From Vagococcus entomophilus (GTDB lineage Bacteria > Bacillota > Bacilli > Lactobacillales > Vagococcaceae), in contig NZ_NGJZ01000001.1 of assembly GCF_003987595.1 (NCBI RefSeq), positions 1 to 64,000 on the forward strand: 64,000 nucleotides of DNA, given 5' to 3'. Of the stretch, positions 8,005 to 16,851 are shown piece by piece. A program made the position numbers and the translations under genes. Positions within the stretch are counted from its first letter, which is position 1; each line of letters opens with the position of its first letter. The notes beneath the pieces are model-generated. The model did not search any database, was not told the DNA's origin, and saw nothing but the letters and a program-made list of their open reading frames with translations.

Positions 8005-8024
8005 TTTTTAGGTTAACCTTAAAA
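8005..8024. promoter_or_regulatory. DtxR/MntR-type operator of the Mn transporter
   Basis: A near-perfect 20-bp palindrome centred on AGGTTAACCT (8010-8019) with T-rich and A-rich flanks lies 43 bp upstream of the transporter ATPase gene. The core resembles sites bound by DtxR-family metalloregulators. In enterococci the regulator of the efa operon is EfaR. One of ten arm positions is mismatched. Confidence 0.7.
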
Positions 8025-8067
8025 AGTGGTGATAAAGATTATCAATTAGAAATGGAAGTGAAAATAG

Positions 8068-8793
8068 ATGATGGAATGTAAAGAGATATCAGTAGCCTAT
8101 ACAAACCGGTCAATTGCTCTAGAAAAAATCAGTTTTACAATTTCTAAGCCAGCTATTATTGGCATTATCGGACCAAATGGGGCGGGTAAATCGACATTGC
8201 TAAAAGCAATTCTAGAAATTGTGGGACATCAAGGAACAACACTTATTGACGGAGCAGATGTCAAGAAAAGTTTAAAAAAAATTGCTTATGTAGAACAAAA
8301 AAGTGGGATTGATTACACATTTCCGATTACGGTAGAAGAATGTGTATTGCTTGGAACCTATCCTAATTTAGGTGTGTTTAGACGTGTTGGGAAAAAAGAA
8401 AAAGAACAGGCCGCTTTTGCATTGGACCAAGTAGGTCTTAAAGATTTGGCTAAAAGACAGATTGGAGAGCTATCTGGGGGACAATTCCAACGAGTATTAC
8501 TTGCAAGGTGTTTGGTGCAAAATGCGGAATATATTTTCTTAGATGAACCTTTTGTCGGAATAGATGCTACGAGTGAAAGTATTATCATGAACTTGCTAAA
8601 AAAATTGAAACAGGCAGGAAAAACTATTTTGATTGTGCATCATGACCTAGGAAAAGTTAAAGACTATTTTGACCAACTAATGGTACTAAATAAGCAACTT
8701 GTGGCGTTTGGCCAAACAGATGAAGTCTTCAACAAAGAAAACCTGATTGCTGCATATGGTGATACGATCTATGTAGGAGGGGAAACTGAATGA
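8068..8793 (+). CDS. efaC: Manganese ABC transporter, ATP-binding protein
   Basis: The 241-residue cytosolic ATPase has Walker A GPNGAGKST (about residues 32-40), the Q-loop (YVEQKSG), signature LSGGQFQRVLLARCL, Walker B YIFLDEPFVGID and the H-loop (IVHHDLG). The YVEQ..IDYTFPITVEE segment is typical of the Mn/Zn metal-uptake subfamily (MntB/PsaB/EfaC). It is the first gene of efaC-efaB-efaA, overlapping efaB by 4 bp. Expression is probably repressed by Mn through the palindrome upstream. The symbol is assigned by operon order and the solute-binding protein features. Confidence 0.9.
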   Translation: MMECKEISVAYTNRSIALEKISFTISKPAIIGIIGPNGAGKSTLLKAILEIVGHQGTTLIDGADVKKSLKKIAYVEQKSGIDYTFPITVEECVLLGTYPNLGVFRRVGKKEKEQAAFALDQVGLKDLAKRQIGELSGGQFQRVLLARCLVQNAEYIFLDEPFVGIDATSESIIMNLLKKLKQAGKTILIVHHDLGKVKDYFDQLMVLNKQLVAFGQTDEVFNKENLIAAYGDTIYVGGETE

Positions 8794-9620
8794 TTGCCAA
8801 TTTTATTGATGGTTTAGTGCAGTATCATTTTTTACAGAATGCATTAATAACGGCTCTTGTAATCGGGATTGTATCTGGTGCAGTTGGTTGCTTTATTATT
8901 TTAAGAGGAATGTCGTTAATGGGTGACGCAATCTCTCATGCTGTATTACCAGGTGTAGCACTTTCGTTTATTTTGGGGATAAACTTTTTTATAGGGGCAA
9001 TTGTCTTTGGGCTATTTGCTTCTGTGATCATTACCTTTATAAAAAATAATAGCACGATAAAAGGCGATACCGCGATTGGGATTACTTTTAGCTCGTTTTT
9101 GGCACTCGGAGTTATTTTGATAGGAGTTGCGAATAGTTCTACAGATTTATTTCATATTTTATTTGGGAATATTCTAGCTGTACAAGATATTGACAAATGG
9201 CTAACAATTGGGATTGGCGCTTTGGTTTTACTGGTAATCTTTATCTTTTTCAAAGAACTGTTGATTACCTCGTTTGATCCTTTAATGGCAAAGGCTTTTG
9301 GTATGAATGTGAGCTTTTATCATTATTTACTGATGGGATTATTGACACTGGTCGCAGTAACAGCCATGCAAAGTGTGGGAACTATTTTAATTGTGGCGAT
9401 GCTAATCACACCGGCAGCAACAGCCTATTTATTCACAACAAGTCTGAAAAAAATGATTTTTTTGTCATCAACATTAGGTGCATTTGCATCACTTTTAGGA
9501 CTTTTTATCGGTTACAACTTTAATATAGCAGTTGGATCAAGCATTGTTTTGACCTCAGCAGTACTTTTCTTAGTAGCGTTTTTTATTTCTCCAAAACAAA
9601 ATTTTTTAAGGAAGAAGTGA
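8790..9620 (+). CDS. efaB: Manganese ABC transporter, permease
   Basis: The 276-residue protein has about eight to nine membrane helices and belongs to the ABC-3 family (ZnuB/MntC type). It shows the conserved GAVGCFIILRGMSLMGDAISHAVLPGVAL segment near the N-terminus and MQSVGTILIVAMLITPAATAYL near the C-terminus, which line the metal path. It overlaps the ATPase gene by 4 bp and abuts efaA directly, so all three are co-translated. The ribosome binding site GGAGGGG lies within the end of efaC. Confidence 0.92.
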   Translation: MIANFIDGLVQYHFLQNALITALVIGIVSGAVGCFIILRGMSLMGDAISHAVLPGVALSFILGINFFIGAIVFGLFASVIITFIKNNSTIKGDTAIGITFSSFLALGVILIGVANSSTDLFHILFGNILAVQDIDKWLTIGIGALVLLVIFIFFKELLITSFDPLMAKAFGMNVSFYHYLLMGLLTLVAVTAMQSVGTILIVAMLITPAATAYLFTTSLKKMIFLSSTLGAFASLLGLFIGYNFNIAVGSSIVLTSAVLFLVAFFISPKQNFLRKK

Positions 9621-10568
9621 GTGGAAAAAATGAAAAATAAACAACGAGTTTTGATTTTTAGTTTTGTGTTAGTGTTAGCAGTACTTCTAGGTGGTTGCGG
9701 TACAAATCAGAAAAAAGCGAGTGACAATGGGAAGCTCAATGTCGTTGTGACCAATTCGATTATTGCAGATATAACTAAAAATATTGCGAAAGACAAAATT
9801 AATTTGCATAGTATTGTGCCAGTTGGAAAAGATCCTCATGAATATGAACCATTGCCAGAAGATATCAAAAAAACGACAAATGCAGATTTGATTTTCTATA
9901 ATGGCGTTAACTTAGAAACTGGGGGAAATGCATGGTTTACTAAGATGGTAAAAAATGCGAATAAAAAAGAAAATAAAGATTATTTTGCTGTCAGTGATGG
10001 GATCGAGGTTATTTATCTAGAAGGCCAAAGTGAAAAAGGAAAAGAGGATCCTCATGCTTGGCTTAATTTAGAAAACGGAATCATCTATGCTAAAAATATT
10101 GAAAAGCAACTAGCTAAGAAAGATCCAAAGAATCAAGACTATTACAAAAAGAATCTAACAACCTATGTTGAAAAATTAGAGAAATTGGATCAAGAAGCAA
10201 AGAGCAAGTTTGCGAGTATTCCAGACAATAAAAAAATGATTGTAACAAGTGAAGGCTGCTTTAAGTACTTTTCAAAGGCCTATAACATTCCGTCTGCTTA
10301 TATTTGGGAAATTAATACAGAAGAAGAAGGAACACCTGATCAAATCAAGAATTTAGTGAAAAAACTTAGAACAACGGAAGTATCAGCTTTATTTGTTGAG
10401 AGTAGTGTAGATGCTCGTCCGATGAAATCTGTGTCAAAAGATACAGGAATTCCAATTTATGCCAAAATTTTTACCGATTCTGTGGCAAAAAAGGGAGAGC
10501 GTGGAGATAGTTACTATGCTATGATGAAATGGAATTTAGATCAAATTGCAGAAGGTCTTTCTAAATAA
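9621..10568 (+). CDS. efaA: Manganese-binding lipoprotein
   Basis: The 315-residue lipoprotein has a signal peptide ending in the lipobox LLGGC (lipidated Cys about residue 26). It belongs to the cluster A-I metal-binding proteins (PsaA/MntC/EfaA). Metal ligands are visible as His in KDPHEYEP, His in EDPHAWL, Glu in the [14 protein letters not shown] region and Asp in SSVDARP. Extracellular Mn2+ is captured and passed to EfaB. The start is the GTG directly after the efaB stop codon, with AAGGAAGAA 4-5 nt upstream; an ATG three codons later is a possible alternative. EfaA is known as an endocarditis antigen in E. faecalis. Confidence 0.92.
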   Translation: MEKMKNKQRVLIFSFVLVLAVLLGGCGTNQKKASDNGKLNVVVTNSIIADITKNIAKDKINLHSIVPVGKDPHEYEPLPEDIKKTTNADLIFYNGVNLETGGNAWFTKMVKNANKKENKDYFAVSDGIEVIYLEGQSEKGKEDPHAWLNLENGIIYAKNIEKQLAKKDPKNQDYYKKNLTTYVEKLEKLDQEAKSKFASIPDNKKMIVTSEGCFKYFSKAYNIPSAYIWEINTEEEGTPDQIKNLVKKLRTTEVSALFVESSVDARPMKSVSKDTGIPIYAKIFTDSVAKKGERGDSYYAMMKWNLDQIAEGLSK

Positions 10569-10655
10569 CGATTGATGTGATATTTCATACCTGGATTTAG
10601 GGGATTTTGGGAAACTAGTGGGCCTATGAAGGAAGCCCAACGGATATAAATGTTT

Positions 10656-10697
10656 AAAAAATAAGAGTGTTGGCTGACCAACACTCTTATTTTTTTT
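10656..10697 (+). terminator. Terminator of the efaCBA operon
   Basis: An 18-bp perfect stem (10656-10673 with 10678-10695) with a CTGA loop and T-rich 3' arm lies 87 bp after efaA. Confidence 0.9.
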
Positions 10698-11180
10698 ATA
10701 GAAGATTAGAAATAGCTCAGCATCAAGCGAATAATTTTTTTCAGGGGAAGGCTCCTCCCAACCCGTTAGTTACTGCATTAGGAACTTTTTAGTTGTTATG
10801 TAACATTTTAGTGCGTACTTGTTTAAATGTATGCGTGGATTATACTAACATATATAATTCAAAATTCGATGACTGTTTGGAGGGATTATTTTATGCTTGA
10901 TCTACGAAGAATTTTTGTCCTATACCGTGGCTATTAGTTACTGCGAGATTCCAAATCGAAAGTAAAAAACGTAAAGGCCGTGTAAAACTTGCGACGAGAG
11001 ACTCTTTTGCCTGGTAGTGGTCGGATAGAGGAACGACAAATGTTTTCTATTAAATAGAATTGAAAAATAAGTGTCACAAACCTTTTAATAGTAGGCGTAT
11101 TAAAGGGCGTATGAATTCAGTCAAAATGGAGTAACAAACGAAATGTTGTTAGCAAATAAAAAGTATTTGGAGGTTTTTAT
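10698..11180. other. 483-bp stretch without a clear gene
   Basis: A good ribosome binding site (GGAGGG) at about 10879 precedes an ATG at 10893 whose frame ends after only 14 codons (MLDLRRIFVLYRGY). This resembles the opening of a LysR-type regulator, so it may be a gene remnant. The rest shows no coding signal. The GH13 gene has its own GGAGG just before 11181. Confidence 0.35.
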
Positions 11181-12845
11181 ATGTCAAAAGAGTGGTTTAA
11201 AGATTCAGTCGTCTATCAAGTGTATCCAAAGAGCTTTCAAGATAGTAACAATGATGGCATAGGAGACTTGGCAGGAATTACAGAACGTCTTGATTATATC
11301 AAAACACTTGGTGCCAACGTTATCTGGCTCAACCCAATTTATCAATCACCCAATAAAGATAATGGCTATGATATTTCGGATTATAAAGCCATTAATCCTG
11401 ATTATGGAACCATGGAAGATTTTGAAAAATTGTTATTTAAAACGCATGAAAAAAACATGAAATTATTAATGGATTTGGTAGTTAACCATACTTCAGATCA
11501 GCATGAATGGTTTCAGAAAAGCAAAAGCTCCCAAGATAATCGCTATGCTGATTATTATATTTGGCGTAACCCAGTTGAAGGCCGTGAACCTAATAATTGG
11601 CGATCTACTTTTGGGGGACCTGCTTGGACATATGTGCCAGAACGGGGGCAGTATTATTTGCATTTATTTTCCCCTGAACAGCCAGATCTTAATTGGGAAA
11701 ATCCCAAAGTTCGGCAAGAAGTATTTGAAATTGAGCGCTTTTGGTTAGATAAAGGCGTAGATGGTTTTAGAATGGATGTTATTAATTTTATTTCAAAACC
11801 ACAAGGGTTACCAGATATTCAAGGAGTTGCTACTCTGGGAGCAACGATGTCGTGTATTACCGACGGTCCTAGACTAAACGAGTTTTTAAAACAGATGAAT
11901 GAAGAAGTACTTTCTCATTATGACGTGATGACAGTGGGGGAAATGCCTGGGGTCACACCGGAAGATGCAATCGAATATACAGGACCAGAGAACCATGAAC
12001 TTAATATGGTCTTTCAATTTGAACATGTTTCACTAAGTCCCAATCCTAATCTTCTCCTTGATAAGTGGAATGATGAACCAGTTAAACTTTCTGAATTAAA
12101 GCTTGCTCTAAACAAATGGCAAAAGGCTCTTGATGGCAAAGGATGGAATAGTCTTTATTGGAACAATCATGATCAGCCAAGGGCTGTATCACGGTTTGGC
12201 AACGATGATCCCATATACCGAGTTCGAGCGGCTAAAATGTTAGGAACTACATTACATATGATGCAAGGTACCCCTTATATTTACCAAGGAGAAGAACTTG
12301 GTATGACCAACGCGCATCATACCAAACTTGATCAGTATGAAGATCTTGACTCAGTAAATGCTTATCATGAATTAGTGGAACAAAATCGTGTCATTGATGG
12401 CCAAACAATGCTGAAATACTTGGCTAACTTATCCCGAGACAATGCCCGAACCCCTATGCAGTGGAACTCGAAAATCAATGCAGGATTCTCTAAAGGGACC
12501 CCTTGGTATGCAGTAAATCCTAATTACAAGGAAATTAATGTTGAATCTGAATTGAACAATCATCATTCTATTTTCTATTATTATCAAAATTTGATTACGC
12601 TTCGACGTGAATATGAAATCATTAGACGTGGAACATTTGAAGAAATCGATTTAAATGATGAGCAAGTCTATGCGTATTATCGTCATCATGAAGATCAAAC
12701 ATTGTTAGTAATGAGCAACTTTACCAGTCAAACATTGATCCGTGATTATGGTCAAAACAATACCACAAAATATTTAATTGGTAATTATAGCGAGGATAAG
12801 GGAGTAACGTTAAGGCCATATGAAAGTAAAGTTTATTTAATGTAA
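11181..12845 (+). CDS. GH13 oligo-1,6-glucosidase (alpha-glucosidase)
   Basis: The 554-residue protein is a complete (beta/alpha)8 GH13 subfamily-31 enzyme. It has catalytic nucleophile D199 (GFRMDVIN), acid/base E254 (VGEMPG) and transition-state D331 (NNHDQPR). Val after the nucleophile and the QPDLNWENP block are features of alpha-1,6-specific members (isomaltase, oligo-1,6-glucosidase) rather than maltases, which carry Thr there. It would release glucose from isomalto-oligosaccharides or panose in the cytosol; no signal peptide is present. The gene stands alone with TTGGAGG before the ATG. Trehalose-6-phosphate hydrolase and dextran glucosidase are close relatives and cannot be fully excluded. 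Confidence 0.87.
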   Translation: MSKEWFKDSVVYQVYPKSFQDSNNDGIGDLAGITERLDYIKTLGANVIWLNPIYQSPNKDNGYDISDYKAINPDYGTMEDFEKLLFKTHEKNMKLLMDLVVNHTSDQHEWFQKSKSSQDNRYADYYIWRNPVEGREPNNWRSTFGGPAWTYVPERGQYYLHLFSPEQPDLNWENPKVRQEVFEIERFWLDKGVDGFRMDVINFISKPQGLPDIQGVATLGATMSCITDGPRLNEFLKQMNEEVLSHYDVMTVGEMPGVTPEDAIEYTGPENHELNMVFQFEHVSLSPNPNLLLDKWNDEPVKLSELKLALNKWQKALDGKGWNSLYWNNHDQPRAVSRFGNDDPIYRVRAAKMLGTTLHMMQGTPYIYQGEELGMTNAHHTKLDQYEDLDSVNAYHELVEQNRVIDGQTMLKYLANLSRDNARTPMQWNSKINAGFSKGTPWYAVNPNYKEINVESELNNHHSIFYYYQNLITLRREYEIIRRGTFEEIDLNDEQVYAYYRHHEDQTLLVMSNFTSQTLIRDYGQNNTTKYLIGNYSEDKGVTLRPYESKVYLM

Positions 12846-12893
12846 TTCAATTTGTTTTTAATTGTGATACACCCATTTTATAAAAATAAGTAA

Positions 12894-12925
12894 AAAACAA
12901 CATGATTTTTGTGTTGTTTTTTTTT
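12894..12925 (+). terminator. Terminator after the oligo-1,6-glucosidase gene
   Basis: AAAACAACA (12894-12902) pairs with TGTTGTTTT (12912-12920), followed by more T residues. Confidence 0.8.
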
Positions 12926-13372
12926 GAGAATAGTAGTTATTTTTTCAATTGGACATAGCTGAGAAGGCAAAGATCAATCACGTATAGCCCAACAGCTATG
13001 TCGTGCTTTACTTTTATTATGTACTTGATTGCTGATAAAAGTGGACTGACAACAGGAAGTATCCAGTATCTAAAGTGATGGGATGTTTAGGGAGTATTCG
13101 TTCCACTTGTCCCAATAGAGCATAGCGTAAAAAGTGAAGCAGGATTTCTTTCAAAGCATTAATAATAATAGACGCCATTAAATCAGGCATTAGCTTGGTT
13201 GGGTGGAAAAAATAAATAAATGAAAAAGGGAAATACGATTTTTTATAAAAATTAAAATAATAGGACAGCTAGGGTACTCTTTTTACTGTAAGAAAAATAT
13301 TTTCTAGAATAACCTCATAAAATTTGCTACAATAGATAAGAAAGAGTTTTTTTATAAAGGAGAGGCATAAAA
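12926..13372. other. 447-bp intergenic stretch before efp
   Basis: It contains a 10-bp perfect inverted repeat, GACATAGCTG at 12952 and its complement at 12993, with a 31-nt spacer. A minus-strand 57-codon open frame lies at 13017-13190. The stretch ends with the efp leader and AAAGGAGAGG. No complete gene is seen. Confidence 0.4.
13017..13190 (-). pseudogene. Possible gene remnant (57-codon open frame)
   Basis: The minus-strand frame MPDLMASIII...VERILPKHPITLD has a protein-like composition with alternating hydrophobic and charged residues. It lacks a ribosome binding site and has no N-terminal extension that looks real. It resembles an internal or C-terminal fragment of a longer protein, but I do not recognise the family. 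It could equally be chance. Confidence 0.25.
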
Positions 13373-13936
13373 ATGATTGCAGCAAGTGATCTTAAAGCAG
13401 GTATGACGTTTGAACAAGACGGAAAATTAATTAAGGTATTAGAAGCGAGTCACCACAAACCTGGAAAAGGAAATACGGTTATGCGTATGAAACTGAGAGA
13501 TGTTCGCTCAGGTTCAAGTACTGAAACTACAATGCGTCCAGAAGAAAAAGTAAAAAAAGCACATATTGAAAGTAAAGCAGTTCAATATTTATACAGTCAA
13601 GATGATATTGCGAATTTTATGGACTTAGAAACATACGAGCAATATGAAATTCCAACTTCTATTATTGAAGAAGAACTAAAATACATTTTAGAAAATATGG
13701 AAGTGAAAATCCAATTTTATGGTAGTGAAGTGATTGGAATCACGTTACCCACAACTGTAGTATTAAAAGTTGTCGAAACACAACCCTCTATTAAAGGCGC
13801 AACAGTTACTGGTTCTGGAAAACCTGCGAAAATGGAAACTGGTCTAGTAGTAAACGTACCTGACTTTATTGAAGAAGGCGAATCGTTAGAAATCAATACA
13901 CAAGAAGGAACCTATTTAAAACGTGCAGCTAAGTAG
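13373..13936 (+). CDS. efp: Translation elongation factor P
   Basis: The 187-residue protein matches EF-P across its length: an N-terminal KOW-like domain with the loop HHKPGKGN, where K32 is the position modified in Firmicutes, then two OB domains ending [18 protein letters not shown] enters the ribosomal E site and relieves stalling at polyproline stretches. AAAGGAGAGG precedes the ATG. It is monocistronic with a terminator 15-60 nt downstream. Here it lies next to a convergent S9 peptidase. Confidence 0.96.
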   Translation: MIAASDLKAGMTFEQDGKLIKVLEASHHKPGKGNTVMRMKLRDVRSGSSTETTMRPEEKVKKAHIESKAVQYLYSQDDIANFMDLETYEQYEIPTSIIEEELKYILENMEVKIQFYGSEVIGITLPTTVVLKVVETQPSIKGATVTGSGKPAKMETGLVVNVPDFIEEGESLEINTQEGTYLKRAAK

Positions 13937-13952
13937 TAGCACAAATAGTTAA

Positions 13953-13997
13953 AAAAAAGCATGAGGCAAAGTTTACTTTGTCTCATGCTTTTTCTTT
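13953..13997. terminator. Bidirectional terminator between efp and the S9 peptidase gene
   Basis: A stem of about 18 bp with an AAAAGCATGAGGCAAAG-type 5' arm and a TTTGTCTCATGCTTTTT 3' arm serves both convergent genes. It belongs to the related hairpin family described in the findings. Confidence 0.85.
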
Positions 13998-14043
13998 TAA
14001 TAAAGTAATGAATGAAAAAGGGAATACAAGTAATGTCAAAGAA

Positions 14044-16005
14044 TTAGTGTACATCAAACCAATCGACAATACTTTTGAGTCTTTCCACACGTAAGCTTGG
14101 CAATCCATTGCGAGAGAGGCCGTGGCTAGATTGAGGGAAGAGAATCATTTTGGTATCTATTTGATTTTTCTTCATAGCGACAAAGAATTGTTCCCCTTGT
14201 TCTTGCGGACAACGCAAATCTGCTTGTCCATGTAATATTAATAAAGGGGTTTTTGCATTTTGGGCATATGCGAGAGGTGACATTCTCCACAAAGCATCTA
14301 ATTCGTCTAAGTCATGTTGTAACTGGAATTTTGTGAAAAATGGTCCGATATCACTCGTACCATAAAAACTAATCCAGTTAGAAATAGACCGTTGGGTAAC
14401 GGCTGCTTGAAAACGATCGGTATGCCCGACAATCCAGTTGGTCATAAAACCACCGTAGCTACCACCAGCTACATATAGCTGTCCAGAATCAATCTCAGGA
14501 TGTTTCGCCAAAACCTCATCGACACCTAGCATTAGATCAATATAATCCTTGTTGCCGTAATCACCCAGAATAGAACGAACAAATTCTTGACCATACCCAT
14601 TTCCACCACGTGGATTTAATAAAATCACCCCATACCCATTTGCAGCGTGGACCTGCATCTCATGGAAAAAGCTCTCCCCGTAACAAACTTGAGGACCTCC
14701 ATGAACATAAAGAATCGCAGCGTGTTTTTTTTGATTAGAGAGGGGAGCAAGATACCAGCCTTGAATATCCCAATCATCTGCTCCCTTGTACCAAAAGCGC
14801 TCTGGTGTACTTAATTGATGGGTTTTTAAGAAAGATTTATTTGGATCATATAAATCTTGTAGCTCACCAGTTTTTAAATCAAGTGTGGCTAATATACTCG
14901 GCGTAGTCGTAGTGGAGTAAGTAACAGCTAGTTGATAGCGCGCTTCATCCAAAGAAGCCCCAGTCAAATGAACTTCTTGATCAAAGAGACAGGTAATTTC
15001 TTTTTTTAGGTTTCCCTTATACAATTGCAATTTTCCGTGCAATGTTACAGGGAATAGGTACTCTTGGTTATTCAGCCACATTGGCTCAACAGGATGGACT
15101 TGTTGTTGGAAATCACCAATAATCAAATCGCCCACCTCTAAGTCTAGCTCATCGGTTAAACAAGTGAGGGTTTCTGTTTGAAAATCAAAAAGATATAGTT
15201 TGGTTTGCGTAACAAATTGATACTTGAAATCGTTCCCCGAAAGAAGCGCATAGCGTTCGTCTGCTGACATTTCATGGAAAGTAAAGCTCCCCATTGGAAT
15301 AGAAGCGGTAAGCGATTTTTTTGTTTTAGAAGCTAAATCGAAGAGATAGACCGTTTGGCCATAAGTCCATTCGTCCTCTTCATCAAGTTGGTCAATGACT
15401 AACAAATTTTTTTTATTTCTAAAGATGTAAGCCAACTGGCAATCTTCAGTCATTTGTAAAAATTCCTCTGTTTCGTGGCTTAGAATATCCACTTTTTTGA
15501 GCGTATAGCGCTCATCTTCTGGAATAAAACCTAATCCATCAAGTTTATGTGTAAGTTTGGTAAATGAAGTCGTTTTAGGGAATTCTGCAGCATCTGCCAC
15601 TTTTTTCTCTGTGTCTTCTTTTGTTTGACTCACCTGATAAAAAATTTCAAAACTTGTGTCTGACCATAAATAATTGCTAACACCTGATTTTTCATGTGTC
15701 AATTGAGTGGCAGCTCCACCCGATAGTGGCATAATCATGACTTGCATTTTTTTATCCTTATTATTGGAAGACAAATAGCTGAGCCATTTTTTATCGGGAG
15801 AAAGTGCAATAGTTGTATTTTGTTGACCAGAATCGCCCCAACTCTTACGAAGCTGACTTTCAAAGTCAAAACTAAAAATATTTGTTTGATAATGATTTTC
15901 TTCTTTATTTATACTACTTTCTACATAGAAAACCTCTTTTTCTGTTAGAACTGGTTGTGCGACATTTTTTAAGTCAAATAAGTTTTCGATACTAAGTGTT
16001 TTCAA
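14044..16005 (-). CDS. S9 family (prolyl oligopeptidase-type) peptidase
   Basis: The 653-residue protein has an N-terminal beta-propeller-like region (WD40/PD40-type repeats, about residues 30-400) and a C-terminal alpha/beta hydrolase. The catalytic triad is visible as S516 (GGSYGGF), D596 (QADLRCP) and H628 (SSHGLSR). It is an acylaminoacyl- or dipeptidyl-peptidase-like enzyme acting on short peptides in the cytosol, since no signal peptide is present. I place the start at TTG 16005, which has AAGGAG 9 nt upstream; the in-frame ATG at 16023 precedes that site. It converges on efp. Confidence 0.88.
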   Translation of the reverse strand: MKTLSIENLFDLKNVAQPVLTEKEVFYVESSINKEENHYQTNIFSFDFESQLRKSWGDSGQQNTTIALSPDKKWLSYLSSNNKDKKMQVMIMPLSGGAATQLTHEKSGVSNYLWSDTSFEIFYQVSQTKEDTEKKVADAAEFPKTTSFTKLTHKLDGLGFIPEDERYTLKKVDILSHETEEFLQMTEDCQLAYIFRNKKNLLVIDQLDEEDEWTYGQTVYLFDLASKTKKSLTASIPMGSFTFHEMSADERYALLSGNDFKYQFVTQTKLYLFDFQTETLTCLTDELDLEVGDLIIGDFQQQVHPVEPMWLNNQEYLFPVTLHGKLQLYKGNLKKEITCLFDQEVHLTGASLDEARYQLAVTYSTTTTPSILATLDLKTGELQDLYDPNKSFLKTHQLSTPERFWYKGADDWDIQGWYLAPLSNQKKHAAILYVHGGPQVCYGESFFHEMQVHAANGYGVILLNPRGGNGYGQEFVRSILGDYGNKDYIDLMLGVDEVLAKHPEIDSGQLYVAGGSYGGFMTNWIVGHTDRFQAAVTQRSISNWISFYGTSDIGPFFTKFQLQHDLDELDALWRMSPLAYAQNAKTPLLILHGQADLRCPQEQGEQFFVAMKKNQIDTKMILFPQSSHGLSRNGLPSLRVERLKSIVDWFDVH

Positions 16006-16851
16006 TGAGCATTTCTCCTTCATTTTAAAGTCTATATCTCGTACTAAGTATACCATATAACTTGATTTGTAGCTGTTTCAAGCAGATTTTCTTGATTTAT
16101 AAAGCAGAAAGAGGGGATTCGAAAATAAAATAAAGAAAAAAATTGAAGCAAGCAAAAATGACTCAGTGACTGAATCGTTCCCTGAGATTTGATTGCTAAA
16201 ATCAGTGATTGAATGGATAAATAATGTATAAAAGATAAGGAGCTTCTTAAACTAAAAGCATAGCTAAAGCCTCTTTCGAGTTCCAAAAACGTTAGGAAGG
16301 ATGGTCGAACAAAAGCGTAAAAAATAGGAGAAATTTGAAAAACAATACAAAAGAAAACAGAAAGAACTAATCATAACAACTAGTCTTTTTGAAATACAAC
16401 GGATAGGCATGAAGCCTTGAAATTTAAAAAGAAAAAACCTATTTTTAAAACCTTTACCAGCGATGATTGCCTCTTGTAGAAGTAGTTTCCTTGGAGCACA
16501 AGCTTACAATCCGTATGATTTAAACGAAAAAAAGTTGTTAAAAAATAGTGGAAAAGGAGACAGCCACTTTTTTCTAGTTTCCATATATTCAAGATAGTCA
16601 AAAAAATAAGTCATCTTGCAAAGTAGGAAGGATTGGTTTGAGCCGAATCACTAATTCTGAGAGTAAGAATTCTAATCTGAAAAGCGGAGGGAAAACGATA
16701 GAATTATTAGAAAATAGAATATAATTGCATAATTTTGAATATTGACTCATATGACATATCTGTGGGATACTGTGTGTATGCTATTTTTAATTTATTTTGT
16801 AAATTTTAATGAAAATAATTGACAATTACGAGTAAGGAAAGGAAATGTTTG
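16006..16851. other. 846-bp AT-rich stretch without a convincing gene
   Basis: Minus-strand ORFs of 80 codons (16044-16286) and 73 codons (16380-16601) exist. They have aromatic-rich, unnatural compositions and no ribosome binding sites, so I reject them. A TATACT-like box near 16051-16056 on the minus strand may be the -10 of the S9 peptidase gene. The right end holds the permease promoter. The rest is unexplained. Confidence 0.4.
16742..16771 (+). promoter_or_regulatory. Predicted promoter of the amino-acid permease pair
   Basis: TTGACT (16742-16747) and GATACT (16766-16771) are separated by 18 bp, about 80 bp upstream of the permease start. Confidence 0.5.

Noticed and set aside
16044-16601. 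Two minus-strand ORFs of 80 and 73 codons
   Set aside because: They are aromatic-rich with no ribosome binding sites. One overlaps the upstream region of the S9 peptidase gene.
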